From Megamonas sp. UBA1796 (GTDB lineage: Bacteria > Bacillota > Negativicutes > Selenomonadales > Selenomonadaceae), in the NCBI GenBank assembly GCA_002319795.1, contig DCFU01000025.1:1-8363 (forward strand): 8,363 nt of DNA. The letters run 5' to 3'. The translations under genes were made by a program, and so were the position numbers. Shown here in pieces: positions 1-7,026 of this stretch (positions are counted from its first letter, which is position 1; each line of letters starts with the position of its first letter). The notes beneath the pieces were generated by a model. The model had not been told where the DNA came from. It did no database searches and worked only from the letters and a program-made list of their open reading frames with translations.

Positions 1-49
1 CATCATACAGCTGCAAAGCTATATGTTTCGGTTCTAATGAAAATTGCAT
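1..49 (-). CDS. Start of a further conjugation-cluster gene, cut by the left edge
   Basis: Only the first 16 codons are inside the window (MQFSLEPKHIALQLYD). The ATG at 49 has a strong Shine-Dalgarno sequence, GGAGG with an 8-nt spacer, which supports a real start. It lies 76 bases after the stop of the TrbL-like gene on the same strand, so it is probably the next gene of the conjugation cluster. No family can be assigned from 16 residues. The short gap before it holds no terminator-like hairpin, which fits co-transcription. Confidence 0.6.
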   Translation of the reverse strand, partial: MQFSLEPKHIALQLYD

Positions 50-125
50 CTAGATTTCCTCCATTAGAGTCCAACTTTTTGTCCGCATCCCCGTCTCTCG
101 CCAGCAAATTGGCGATTCCTTTTTT

Positions 126-1700
126 TTACTTGTTGTACTTTTTTATTACTTCCATAGCTGCTTTAACTCTTCTTTCCGTTTCTGATACTGCTTTAACAGG
201 CATTTTTGCTGCATATCCTATAGGATTTGGTAATTTAGTATTATCTGGCGAATTACTCCTATTATCCATGCGGTCATCCATTTGTTTTGATAAACTACTT
301 TTTGCAGACTGAAATCCACATGTCATAGGATTCTGGAGATAGGCTAATTTCATGAGATTTGCCGCGGTTCCTCCCATTTGGCTCATTCTGTTTCCAGAAC
401 CTACCGAGCGCATAGCATTACCACCGCCTCTCATATTGCTTGCTGCACGCACAGCCCCAGCAGCTCCACCAGCAGCGGATAAGCCTGTTGCTGCCATTTG
501 TACCATACCACCACCCAGAGAAGGATTCCCGGTCAGGTATCCTTGAACGAGATTTGGAATTCTCTTGGTCAGGAAGAAAATTACTAACGCAGCCAGTACG
601 GTCTGCAGAATGATTCCAATCTGCGTAAACGGAGCACTTGTTGCGGCAATCTTATCCGCAAAGGATTTAAGCAACGGACACGCAATCGTACTGATAAAGG
701 AAATGACCGCAACCTTGATCATGAGATTGAGCACAGCCCCAATGGCTTTTTCAGCTAAGAAACGTAATTGCTTGATCATGCCAAAAAAAGGCAGCAGCGG
801 CAAGGCAATCAATGCCATGGTGTAAAATTCAATCCGCACCATGAACATTTCAATAGCTGTCAGGAACAGACATGCAATGATGCATACGATGCTGATTAGA
901 TTCACAAAAGATAGCCCGAGGCTTCCTATACTGAAATGAGCGCTATCCCATATCGCATGAAAAATAACAATAGCGTTGTTCACAATCGAATCCGGTTTCA
1001 ACTCTGTATTAGCGCTTGCTCCACCTGCAAGTAATCCAATTTCCTGAAATCCTGCTTCAAAGGCATTCATGATATCAATACCATACAACCAGTTTGTGAT
1101 GAGGAAAATATAGAGTCCTGCACGCAGACACACGGTGATGAGAAATTTTACTTTATCTCCACTGACAAGATCCAGCGATAGCTGCATAGTCGCATCGATA
1201 AGCGTCAGAATCCCTAAGAGCTTCAATATCGGCCCCTGTATAGCCATAGCACCCGGTACGATTACATTTTTCGTATAGTTATTCATGAACCCGGAAAGCA
1301 AATCCACAGCACCATCATTTTCGCCTTTTAAATCGAACTGATATTGGGTAATCTGTGCGGTCGTAACATCTCCATGGAAGTAAGTGCCAAACACGGAATA
1401 GAAAAAGCTGGCAAAGTTCAGGGCCAGTCCGATTCCCAGAATAATGCTCCATACGGTCTTTTTCCCTTCCTGAATACCGGAAGCTATCATCAACAAGGCA
1501 ACGGTGGTCATGATACTTACAATTATTTTTCCTGCATTTACAAGGCTTCTGGCAATCGGTTTAAGCCCTGAATCAAACTTTGTCAGCCCAGTTCCTGCAT
1601 CAATTGCACTGATATTATCTGCCGCAAACGCATGTGTCGGCATCCAGGCCAACCCGAACAACAAGAATGCTATTATAAGGTAAGGTAGATATTTTTTCAT
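126..1700 (-). CDS. TrbL/VirB6-family polytopic inner-membrane conjugation protein
   Basis: A 524-residue membrane protein, probably the channel subunit of a type IV secretion system. It begins with a signal peptide (residues 1-27, hydrophobic core, then AFA-AD as a likely cleavage site). Hydrophobic segments follow near 57-76, 83-104, 147-168, 185-206, 257-287, 293-307, 320-342 and 360-379. After the last segment comes IPNLVQGYLTGNPSLGGG (381-398); this arrangement (Ile-Pro, then Gly-x-Pro-Ser-Leu-Gly) is typical of TrbL proteins. The tail from about 400 is Gly-, Ala- and Ser-rich, then charged, and is probably cytoplasmic. The start has AGGAGG with an 8-nt spacer. The gene starts 15 bases after the stop of the TrbJ-like gene, and the trbJ-to-trbL order matches known conjugation loci. 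Residues 28-106 look pilin-like (see findings). Family assignment is fairly secure; the exact role is inferred. Confidence 0.85.
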   Translation of the reverse strand: MKKYLPYLIIAFLLFGLAWMPTHAFAADNISAIDAGTGLTKFDSGLKPIARSLVNAGKIIVSIMTTVALLMIASGIQEGKKTVWSIILGIGLALNFASFFYSVFGTYFHGDVTTAQITQYQFDLKGENDGAVDLLSGFMNNYTKNVIVPGAMAIQGPILKLLGILTLIDATMQLSLDLVSGDKVKFLITVCLRAGLYIFLITNWLYGIDIMNAFEAGFQEIGLLAGGASANTELKPDSIVNNAIVIFHAIWDSAHFSIGSLGLSFVNLISIVCIIACLFLTAIEMFMVRIEFYTMALIALPLLPFFGMIKQLRFLAEKAIGAVLNLMIKVAVISFISTIACPLLKSFADKIAATSAPFTQIGIILQTVLAALVIFFLTKRIPNLVQGYLTGNPSLGGGMVQMAATGLSAAGGAAGAVRAASNMRGGGNAMRSVGSGNRMSQMGGTAANLMKLAYLQNPMTCGFQSAKSSLSKQMDDRMDNRSNSPDNTKLPNPIGYAAKMPVKAVSETERRVKAAMEVIKKYNK

Positions 1701-1715
1701 ATTCCATGCCTCCTA

Positions 1716-2480
1716 TCATTGTGTCCGGTCGCTCTGGCTGAAGTTCTGCACCCAGTTCGACATGTTCGATTTGGAATTCTCCTCCAATTGTAGATTCGTT
1801 GCACGTTCAACATTCTCTCTTTGATAGTTGGCAGCCTCCATAGCGGCCAGATTCGCCAATATGGCATTCCCCTGAATGGTTGCCTGCGCATGGGCAGCTT
1901 CAATAGTTGTTGCAGCCTGCACAGCCTCCAGATTGCCGTTCGCATTATTTGAAGCATCCAAGGCGGATGAAACCGTACTGGACAAGGCATCATTTTGTAT
2001 CTGTACGGCTTTGGCATTATGCAGGACATCATAATTCGTTTTGTCCAAAGCCTTCAGGCCTTTCTGCGAAGAAGAGTAGAAATCCACTAAGGTCATATTC
2101 CCGTTCAGGACATCATCTACATTACCCATCTCTTCATTCCAAAACGTATTGACCGAACTATTTGAATTAAGTGCTCCTGTTTTCATCTGTTCTTCGTTCA
2201 ATACTTCATTCTGCTGGGTTTGTTGGTTTTTATACCATGCAGCCAAAGTTTCCCCATCCAGTTTCTTCATGTTCAAAATCTGCAATGCCAGCTGTTTCTG
2301 CTCATTCGTTAACATGCTTGCAGTGTTGATAGCTGTTTTTATAGCTTCTGCTACATTCTGCGCATCATAGACCAGTACAATAGCAGAAGCATGTCTGGCA
2401 TTAGGGAGCATGGCCAGAAAACTGACCGTTACCCCCATAAGCACACCCGTTCCGACTGCCGTCTTTTTTATCCAGGACAT
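1716..2480 (-). CDS. TrbJ/VirB5-like secreted conjugation protein
   Basis: A 254-residue exported, almost wholly helical protein. Residues 1-33 form a signal peptide with a positive start (WIKK), a hydrophobic core and a likely ARHASA cleavage site. The mature N-terminus reads IVLVYDAQNVAEAIKTAINT, close to the opening of TrbJ proteins (a 'vYDp.N' type motif followed by a long helix rich in Gln and Leu). Residues about 150-235 are Ala-, Gln- and Asn-rich and probably coiled coil. VirB5/TrbJ proteins are minor pilus-tip or adhesion components that act outside the inner membrane. The start has GGAGGG with a 7-nt spacer. It sits between a VirB1-like transglycosylase and a VirB6/TrbL-like gene, which is the expected company. 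I see no lipobox. Sequence divergence in this family is high, so the call rests on N-terminal motif, helical content and context together. Confidence 0.75.
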   Translation of the reverse strand: MSWIKKTAVGTGVLMGVTVSFLAMLPNARHASAIVLVYDAQNVAEAIKTAINTASMLTNEQKQLALQILNMKKLDGETLAAWYKNQQTQQNEVLNEEQMKTGALNSNSSVNTFWNEEMGNVDDVLNGNMTLVDFYSSSQKGLKALDKTNYDVLHNAKAVQIQNDALSSTVSSALDASNNANGNLEAVQAATTIEAAHAQATIQGNAILANLAAMEAANYQRENVERATNLQLEENSKSNMSNWVQNFSQSDRTQ

Positions 2481-2525
2481 TTTCTATCCCTCCATTTTCC
2501 GATGACCATTATGGGCATCCTTACG

Positions 2526-3083
2526 TCAAGAACAATTTGCCAAAAGTGCATTATATGCATTGGATACTTTGATCACATAGTTGCGTGTTTCCCGATAAGG
2601 TGGAACCCCGCTGTATTGCTGGATGGCCCCGGAACCTGCATTATATGCAGCAACCGCATCCGTTACGGCATAGCTCCCCCAGCTGGCAAAGGAATCCAGC
2701 AGAGTCCTAAGATGTGCCACGCCTCCTAGGACATTTCCCAAAGGATCGTAGGGATTTACCCCGATGGAGGATGCCGTATCCGGCATGAGCTGCATAAGCC
2801 CGATAGCACCTGCACCAGACCCGGCACCTATATTGAAATGGCTTTCGGTCTCCATGACCGCAGTCACTAAAAGAGGATCTACACCATACTGCCCGGATGC
2901 ATACAAAATAGCTGAGGTAATCCAGTCTGCCTGTGTAGCATCTCCATTCCAGGCACTTACATCGTTATAAATCACAGAATAGGCATCCGCTGCATGTGCA
3001 ACCGGAGCCTGCGATAAAAAGCAGGTAATACACAGTCCGCATGTAGCTAATAACTTTGAAAACATCTTTCCATACATTGTCAT
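2526..3083 (-). CDS. Secreted lytic transglycosylase (VirB1-like, SLT domain)
   Basis: A 185-residue exported muramidase-type enzyme that would cut glycan strands of peptidoglycan, opening the wall for the conjugation apparatus. Residues 1-31 are a signal peptide ending VAHA-AD. The SLT/lysozyme-like fold spans about 55-175 and shows all the family marks: ES with catalytic Glu80, GLMQLMP (95-101), and AYNAG (146-150), then a Tyr-rich helix ending in RNYVIKV. It is a bare single-domain form with no LysM or NlpC/P60 domain. An in-frame TTG at 3089 is possible, but the AAAGGAG box (3090-3096) overlaps it, whereas ATG at 3083 has a 6-nt spacer from GGAG; I chose 3083. It is the first well-supported gene of the conjugation cluster, 45 bases upstream of the TrbJ-like gene. 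Confidence 0.9.
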   Translation of the reverse strand: MTMYGKMFSKLLATCGLCITCFLSQAPVAHAADAYSVIYNDVSAWNGDATQADWITSAILYASGQYGVDPLLVTAVMETESHFNIGAGSGAGAIGLMQLMPDTASSIGVNPYDPLGNVLGGVAHLRTLLDSFASWGSYAVTDAVAAYNAGSGAIQQYSGVPPYRETRNYVIKVSNAYNALLANCS

Positions 3084-3127
3084 TCCCAACTCCTTTACAA
3101 TTCACATTCCAATAAGTTCCGCCATGA

Positions 3128-3217
3128 TCATATCTTGTCGCATACATACCTCCCTCCATCTTGTTCTAATTCAAGCTTAATACAAAAAGGCTCTTTCAAA
3201 ATCTTGTATATTTGCAT
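3128..3217 (-). CDS. Possible 29-residue small protein ahead of the transglycosylase
   Basis: An ATG-initiated open frame of 29 codons begins MQIYKILKEPFCIKLELEQD and ends YVCDKI. It lies about 28 bases downstream of the predicted transcription start and ends 44 bases before the transglycosylase start. The sequence has a natural-looking residue mix with two cysteines. Against it, no good Shine-Dalgarno sequence precedes the ATG (the nearest GGAA is about 18 bases away). A GGAGGGAGG stretch inside this frame (near 3149-3157) could instead start translation at ATGs in other frames, one giving a 13-residue leader and one running into the transglycosylase gene. It may be a small gene, a leader peptide or chance. 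Confidence 0.2.
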   Translation of the reverse strand: MQIYKILKEPFCIKLELEQDGGRYVCDKI

Positions 3218-3251
3218 ATTTAAATTAAAATGATCTGTTCCTTTTCAACGA

Positions 3252-3257
3252 ATTATA
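3252..3257 (-). promoter_or_regulatory. Candidate -10 box (TATAAT) for the conjugation cluster
   Basis: On the minus strand a perfect TATAAT occurs here, placing a transcription start near 3245 and the transglycosylase about 160 bases downstream. The bases 17 upstream (TAAGAA) are a poor match to TTGACA. A perfect -10 with a poor -35 is what an activator-dependent promoter looks like, and a palindrome sits at the right distance upstream. AT-rich DNA gives chance TATAAT matches, so confidence is moderate. Confidence 0.45.
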
Positions 3258-3281
3258 ACCTCGTACAATAAAATTTCTTAT

Positions 3282-3295
3282 GTGAGGTACCTCAC
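3282..3295. promoter_or_regulatory. 14-bp perfect palindrome GTGAGGTACCTCAC, likely operator
   Basis: The sequence GTGAGGTACCTCAC equals its own reverse complement. Its centre (3288.5) lies about 43 bases upstream of the start predicted from the TATAAT box at 3252-3257, the usual position for an activator that contacts RNA polymerase at the -35 region. With no loop it is a poor RNA hairpin, so a dimeric DNA-binding protein is the more likely reader. The cognate regulator is not in the window, and I do not recognise the site. Confidence 0.5.
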
Positions 3296-3313
3296 TTAGT
3301 AACAATTACAATA

Positions 3314-3356
3314 AAAAAATGCTGTAGCTTCGATTTTCAAAGCCACAGCATTTTTT
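3314..3356 (-). terminator. Rho-independent terminator of the PTS operon, probably bidirectional
   Basis: Arms ATGCTGTAGCTT (3319-3330) and AAGCCACAGCAT (3340-3351) pair over 12 positions with one mismatch on the plus strand (a G-U wobble in the minus-strand RNA), around a 9-base loop. Flanking A and T runs add about 5 more A-T pairs and supply a U tract in both directions. It lies about 80 bases after the EIIC stop, so it should end the PTS operon transcript and keep it from entering the conjugation cluster. Confidence 0.85.
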
Positions 3357-3432
3357 ATAGAAATTAGGCAGTTATTCGTCCTGCTATATACCTTAGATTT
3401 TATGCATATTATCTGTATCCAAAAGCTGAATT

Positions 3433-4512
3433 TTATAGTTCAATATGAATATCCAGATCTTCTGCGCACTGCTTGTTTTTCTCTTCTTCATCATCTTTCA
3501 CATCTTTTTTGATTAAGGCTAACAAGCCGACAGCAACTATAACTCCCACACCAACTGCGATAAATGCTCCTGGAAAAACACCAGTCATAACTGGAAAGGC
3601 TGCTATTCCCCCCATAGTGACAGGTGATTCAACTCCAAAGACCATTGCCAGACCACCGCTAATTCCTGCACCAATAACCGTACAAGGAATAACACGCAAA
3701 GGATCATTCAACAGGAATGGTAAACCGCCTTCCGTTACCTGAAACAGCCCAAGCAAAATTGCAGATTTTCCCGCAACAGCTTCTTGTTGCGTATATTTAC
3801 GTTTATTTAAAAATACAGATGATATACCCAAAGCCAGCGGTGGTACCATGCAACAACATACTTTTGCTCCCTCTGGGCCAAAGATGCCATCTGCCATCAA
3901 ACCGTTTGCAACCGTAGTGCCAATCTTGCCAATAGGACCGGCCATGTCAATACCAACCAAGCCTCCAAGAATGCTGCCAAATAGAAATCTAGATCCAACA
4001 CCCATGGTTTTAAACAAATTTACCATTGCTTCCTGAAAGCCAGCCAAGGGTGGCCCGATTAAGACATTCATTAATAGAATGGCAAACAAGCCACCTGCTA
4101 ATGGTATGATTAGCAAAGGCATCAAAGGCTTTACCGCACTATATACTTTTATATTATTTTTTATATAAGCGCAGAAATAGCCTACCAAATAACCTCCTAT
4201 AATACCACCAATAAAACCAATTTTCATATTTACGGCTAAGACGCCTACCAAAAGACCTGGTGCTATTCCTGGACGATCGCAAATGGAATAGGCAATAAAT
4301 GCAGCCAAAATCGGAACTACAAGGTTCATTGCTGCCTGGCCTGCCGTAAACAACATATAAGCAATGGTTCCTGGCTGCTGCAAGACCCCCGCTCCGCCAA
4401 GCATTGTTCCAAAAGATTGTAAAATACCTCCCATAGCAATTACCGGAATCATATAAGATACGCCTGTCATCATATGTGTAGATAGTGCCTTAAATGTTAT
4501 TTTTTCTTTCAT
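3433..4512 (-). CDS. PTS fructose-family EIIC membrane permease subunit
   Basis: A 359-residue membrane protein that would form the sugar-translocating channel of a phosphotransferase system and accept phosphate from the separate EIIB. Family motifs in order: HMMTGVSYMIPVIAMGG (13-29), AYSICDRPGIAPG (74-86), the Gly-rich GFIGGIIGGYLVGY (99-112), a VPPLALGI stretch (223-230), and VTEGGLPFLLNDPLRVIP (259-276), the counterpart of the usual ITEGAIPF...DPLRVIP. About nine or ten hydrophobic segments are visible, and the tail after 335 is highly charged. The length fits an EIIC-only subunit. Where fructose permeases carry A-P-H-G-G, this one reads VTMGGIAAF (298-306), so the histidine is missing and the substrate may not be fructose. 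The start has AGGAGG with a 7-nt spacer. It is the last gene of the operon, 66 bases after EIIA. Confidence 0.9.
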   Translation of the reverse strand: MKEKITFKALSTHMMTGVSYMIPVIAMGGILQSFGTMLGGAGVLQQPGTIAYMLFTAGQAAMNLVVPILAAFIAYSICDRPGIAPGLLVGVLAVNMKIGFIGGIIGGYLVGYFCAYIKNNIKVYSAVKPLMPLLIIPLAGGLFAILLMNVLIGPPLAGFQEAMVNLFKTMGVGSRFLFGSILGGLVGIDMAGPIGKIGTTVANGLMADGIFGPEGAKVCCCMVPPLALGISSVFLNKRKYTQQEAVAGKSAILLGLFQVTEGGLPFLLNDPLRVIPCTVIGAGISGGLAMVFGVESPVTMGGIAAFPVMTGVFPGAFIAVGVGVIVAVGLLALIKKDVKDDEEEKNKQCAEDLDIHIEL

Positions 4513-4578
4513 AAGACTGCCTCCTATTATTAAATTTCATATTCATCCTGTAAAGAATTCCATTACAACTACGTTGAG

Positions 4579-5028
4579 TTAAAATGCCTTTAAAAATTCA
4601 GAAAATGTTTTCGCTTTTTCAACTTGCTGGATTACATCTTTTCGAATCAATCTTCGTGCCAGCTCTGATAAAATCTGGATATGCATTGTATTCTCCGCTC
4701 CGCCATTCATAGGAATTGCCAATAAAAAAACATATTGAATGGGCTTATCATCCAGGCTCTCCCATGCAATCGGTTCATGCAAACGAACAAATGCTATGCT
4801 GGCTTGTTGTACACAAACATCTTTTCCATGTGGGATTGCAATACCATCACCAATCCCTGTTTCTGAAAGGCTTTCACGATAATACAGAGCTTCTATAAAT
4901 TTTTCTCTGGAAGAAATAAGATCTGCTGAATACAGTTGATCTGTCAAATATGCAAAGACTTCGGCCTTAGAACCTAGTTTTTTATCAAAAGATGTGCATT
5001 CTTCTCTTATAACTTGTGTCAAATCCAT
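4579..5028 (-). CDS. PTS EIIA, fructose/mannitol (type 2) family
   Basis: A 149-residue cytoplasmic phosphocarrier that takes phosphate from HPr and passes it to EIIB. The active-site block RESLSETGIGDGIAIPHGK (51-69) is canonical, with phospho-accepting His67. Length fits a free-standing single-domain EIIA. The ATG at 5028 follows the regulator stop by 8 bases, and its modest ribosome binding site (AGGTGA) overlaps that stop codon, which suggests translational coupling to the regulator. It is encoded apart from its IIB partner, with the regulator in between, and supplies the EIIA missing from the EIIB and EIIC genes of the operon. The family call is very secure; the sugar is unknown. Confidence 0.93.
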   Translation of the reverse strand: MDLTQVIREECTSFDKKLGSKAEVFAYLTDQLYSADLISSREKFIEALYYRESLSETGIGDGIAIPHGKDVCVQQASIAFVRLHEPIAWESLDDKPIQYVFLLAIPMNGGAENTMHIQILSELARRLIRKDVIQQVEKAKTFSEFLKAF

Positions 5029-5036
5029 GTAATCAC

Positions 5037-6995
5037 CTATTCTGTTAAAATTCTCAAAATCTCTTCATACGTATTGCTCTGAAGCAATTGCGTATGACTT
5101 TTAGAAAAATATAATTTATAATACATATTTTTAAGAACATTCGGTACCCATGTTGCATCCTGTTTTGTTAAGGCAATAAAAATAATTAAATCCACCTCAT
5201 CCGATCCCCACATAATGGCTTGATCAAGCGTTACCACTACCAATGTAGATTTTTGTACCGACTCAAACGCAGCATGGGGTAATGCCAATTTCATACCTAC
5301 TGAAGTTGAGCTGATTTTTTCCCGTGCATAAATATTTTCATAAAAAGTAGACTTTACTAATCCATTTTTTTCTAGATTTGCCGAAACATTCCGAATCACC
5401 TCTTCTTGTGTTTTCCATCCTGGACGTAAAAAAGTTTCCAACTTCACACTATTGAAAATATTTCCTTTATCTAGAGAATGATTGTACAAAAAATCCTCTA
5501 TTTTATTCATATCATTTCCATTCAATAAAGGCGAAACCAAAAGCAGCGGCAATTCAGTTTGCAAAGGAAATGTCGACAGTACCAAATCTGCCTTATTTGT
5601 ATATGATTTTTTTTCAAAAGACGCTACGCTATCAATTGCAGTAATTCTTATTTGAGAATACCGTGCCTCCAACCGCGTGGCAATCAACTGTGCTACACCA
5701 ATTCCGCTACTACAGACCACGACAACGCGCAGGCATTCTTTAGCCCCTTCAATCATGGATGCAATATGAACAGCAATAAAACCTGCTTCATCTTCTGATA
5801 TTTCTTTTCCTATATAATATTTAAATATAGAATTTGTCATCCACGCGATACCATATGCCTCAGGGTATTCCCGTTTAATCATCTCTAACAGTGGATTTTC
5901 AAGCTTCATATTATATTCCAGACGATTAATCATGGGACGCAAATGCATTATCAGGTTATCAAAATATTTTTTTCGATCAATTTCAATCTGTTTTGTATTC
6001 TTGACCATCATAAAAACATATTCAGCAATTTTTTTAACAATCAAATCACCTTCTGTTTCCTCGATATCAAAAATCACGGGTGTTTTTTTTACTACTTTAG
6101 TTGAAATAATGTGTAAAAACAGAAAATAAATTTCATGGCCTGAAAACTTAATGTCATATGCCGTTCCAATCTTTTCCCCAACCTTTCGAGCTAAATCATA
6201 TTCCTTTTGATATTCACCAATCGTTTCTCGGCTCGAAAAAGGCACGGAGTTACCATCCTTAATCCGACGGATGGCTATTGCAATATGAATGGCCAATGCA
6301 TTAAATGCCTCATCGGCAAAAAGTCCACCAAAATCGGATTCATACTCCCGGATAGTTTTGAAAATATAAGCAGGATCAATTCCTAATTGTTCAAATATCT
6401 GTTGTTGCACCGAATCAGTGGCTGCTGTCTCTTTTACAAAAGTATCTTCTAAAGTAGTCATTTCAAATTCGTGACAAATGAATTCTTTCAGCGCGGTACG
6501 TATATTCTTCTCTATTCCTTCAATCTGAATAGTTTTTCCCGGCTTACGCAACAATCGCAATTCATATTTTTCCAACCATTTTTCAATTAGATTCAAATCC
6601 TGACTAATGGTAGATTCTGCAACTTTAAAGGCATGTGCATAATAGCTTAATTTTTCTAAATTCCGATTTTTTAAACAATCTGCTAAGATTTTTTTCCGAC
6701 GTAAAGGAGTATCGATTCGTTTTTCATCAAACGTTCCCGAACGTAATAAGGATGTAATCTCCGAACGATCTCCGTCGATATAGAAGCCCTGATGTTTCAG
6801 ATTAAAAATAGAAACTCCATAATGTTGCAGCATTATATTGATTTCTTTAATTTCTCGATAAAGCGTCCGTTCACTTACCCCTGTCTTTTCTGCCAAGACA
6901 GATAAGGGTAGTGGAACGTCGCTCTGCGTCATACTCTCTATGATTTTCTCTTTTCGCATCACTTTCTTCATTTTTTCCATTTGTCCAACCCACAT
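5037..6995 (-). CDS. PRD-domain transcription regulator with EIIB- and EIIA-like modules (MtlR/LicR type)
   Basis: A 652-residue regulator that should read PTS phosphorylation state and control this operon. Order of parts: N-terminal winged HTH (about 12-75, with SERTLYREIKEIN as recognition region); second Mga/HTH-like segment (115-162, AESTISQDLNLIEKW); PRD1 (about 190-300, candidate phospho-His237 and His295); PRD2 (about 305-418, His351 in MHLRP and His410 in AVHIASMIE); IIB-like module (422-505, CSSGIGVAQ with Cys428); and type-2 EIIA-like module (about 515-650, LPHAA with His574). This architecture belongs to DNA-binding activators such as MtlR, LicR and ManR, not to RNA-binding antiterminators. 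All expected phosphorylatable residues appear present. The start is uncertain: the ATG at 6995 has no good ribosome binding site, and in-frame ATGs at 6980, 6971 and 6959 are possible. It sits 31 bases after EIIB. Confidence 0.9.
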   Translation of the reverse strand: MWVGQMEKMKKVMRKEKIIESMTQSDVPLPLSVLAEKTGVSERTLYREIKEINIMLQHYGVSIFNLKHQGFYIDGDRSEITSLLRSGTFDEKRIDTPLRRKKILADCLKNRNLEKLSYYAHAFKVAESTISQDLNLIEKWLEKYELRLLRKPGKTIQIEGIEKNIRTALKEFICHEFEMTTLEDTFVKETAATDSVQQQIFEQLGIDPAYIFKTIREYESDFGGLFADEAFNALAIHIAIAIRRIKDGNSVPFSSRETIGEYQKEYDLARKVGEKIGTAYDIKFSGHEIYFLFLHIISTKVVKKTPVIFDIEETEGDLIVKKIAEYVFMMVKNTKQIEIDRKKYFDNLIMHLRPMINRLEYNMKLENPLLEMIKREYPEAYGIAWMTNSIFKYYIGKEISEDEAGFIAVHIASMIEGAKECLRVVVVCSSGIGVAQLIATRLEARYSQIRITAIDSVASFEKKSYTNKADLVLSTFPLQTELPLLLVSPLLNGNDMNKIEDFLYNHSLDKGNIFNSVKLETFLRPGWKTQEEVIRNVSANLEKNGLVKSTFYENIYAREKISSTSVGMKLALPHAAFESVQKSTLVVVTLDQAIMWGSDEVDLIIFIALTKQDATWVPNVLKNMYYKLYFSKSHTQLLQSNTYEEILRILTE

Positions 6996-7026
6996 TTCTC
7001 GATTCAGTTTTGGTTATTTATGGCCT

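Larger units (their letters stand above)
3084..3432. other. Intergenic stretch between the conjugation cluster and the PTS operon
   Basis: These roughly 350 bases hold no long gene. From right to left they contain an AT-rich tail after the EIIC stop, the PTS operon terminator, a 14-bp perfect palindrome, a TATAAT box, and a possible 29-codon frame leading to the transglycosylase. It is also where base composition changes, so it is the most likely seam between the two gene modules. I saw no integrase gene, tRNA or convincing direct repeat here. Confidence 0.7.

Noticed and set aside
4..125. In-frame open extension of about 40 codons after the TAA of the TrbL-like gene
   Set aside because: The frame stays open to a TGA near the left edge and looks mildly coding-like, but it overlaps a gene start with a strong ribosome binding site. 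An open run of this length is not rare by chance, and I see no readthrough signal.
1697..2032. 111-codon minus-strand frame
   Set aside because: It is a shadow of the TrbJ-like gene in another frame, with an abnormal composition rich in Arg, Met, Pro and Trp.
2965..3159. 64-codon minus-strand frame overlapping the transglycosylase start
   Set aside because: Most of it overlaps the signal peptide of the transglycosylase in another frame, and its sequence has no family character. It does have a GGAGG-type box, noted under the leader finding.
5037..6995. Regulator as a BglG-type RNA antiterminator
   Set aside because: It has N-terminal winged HTH domains and EIIB/EIIA-like modules instead of an RNA-binding CAT domain, and I saw no antiterminator hairpin pair in the operon leader.
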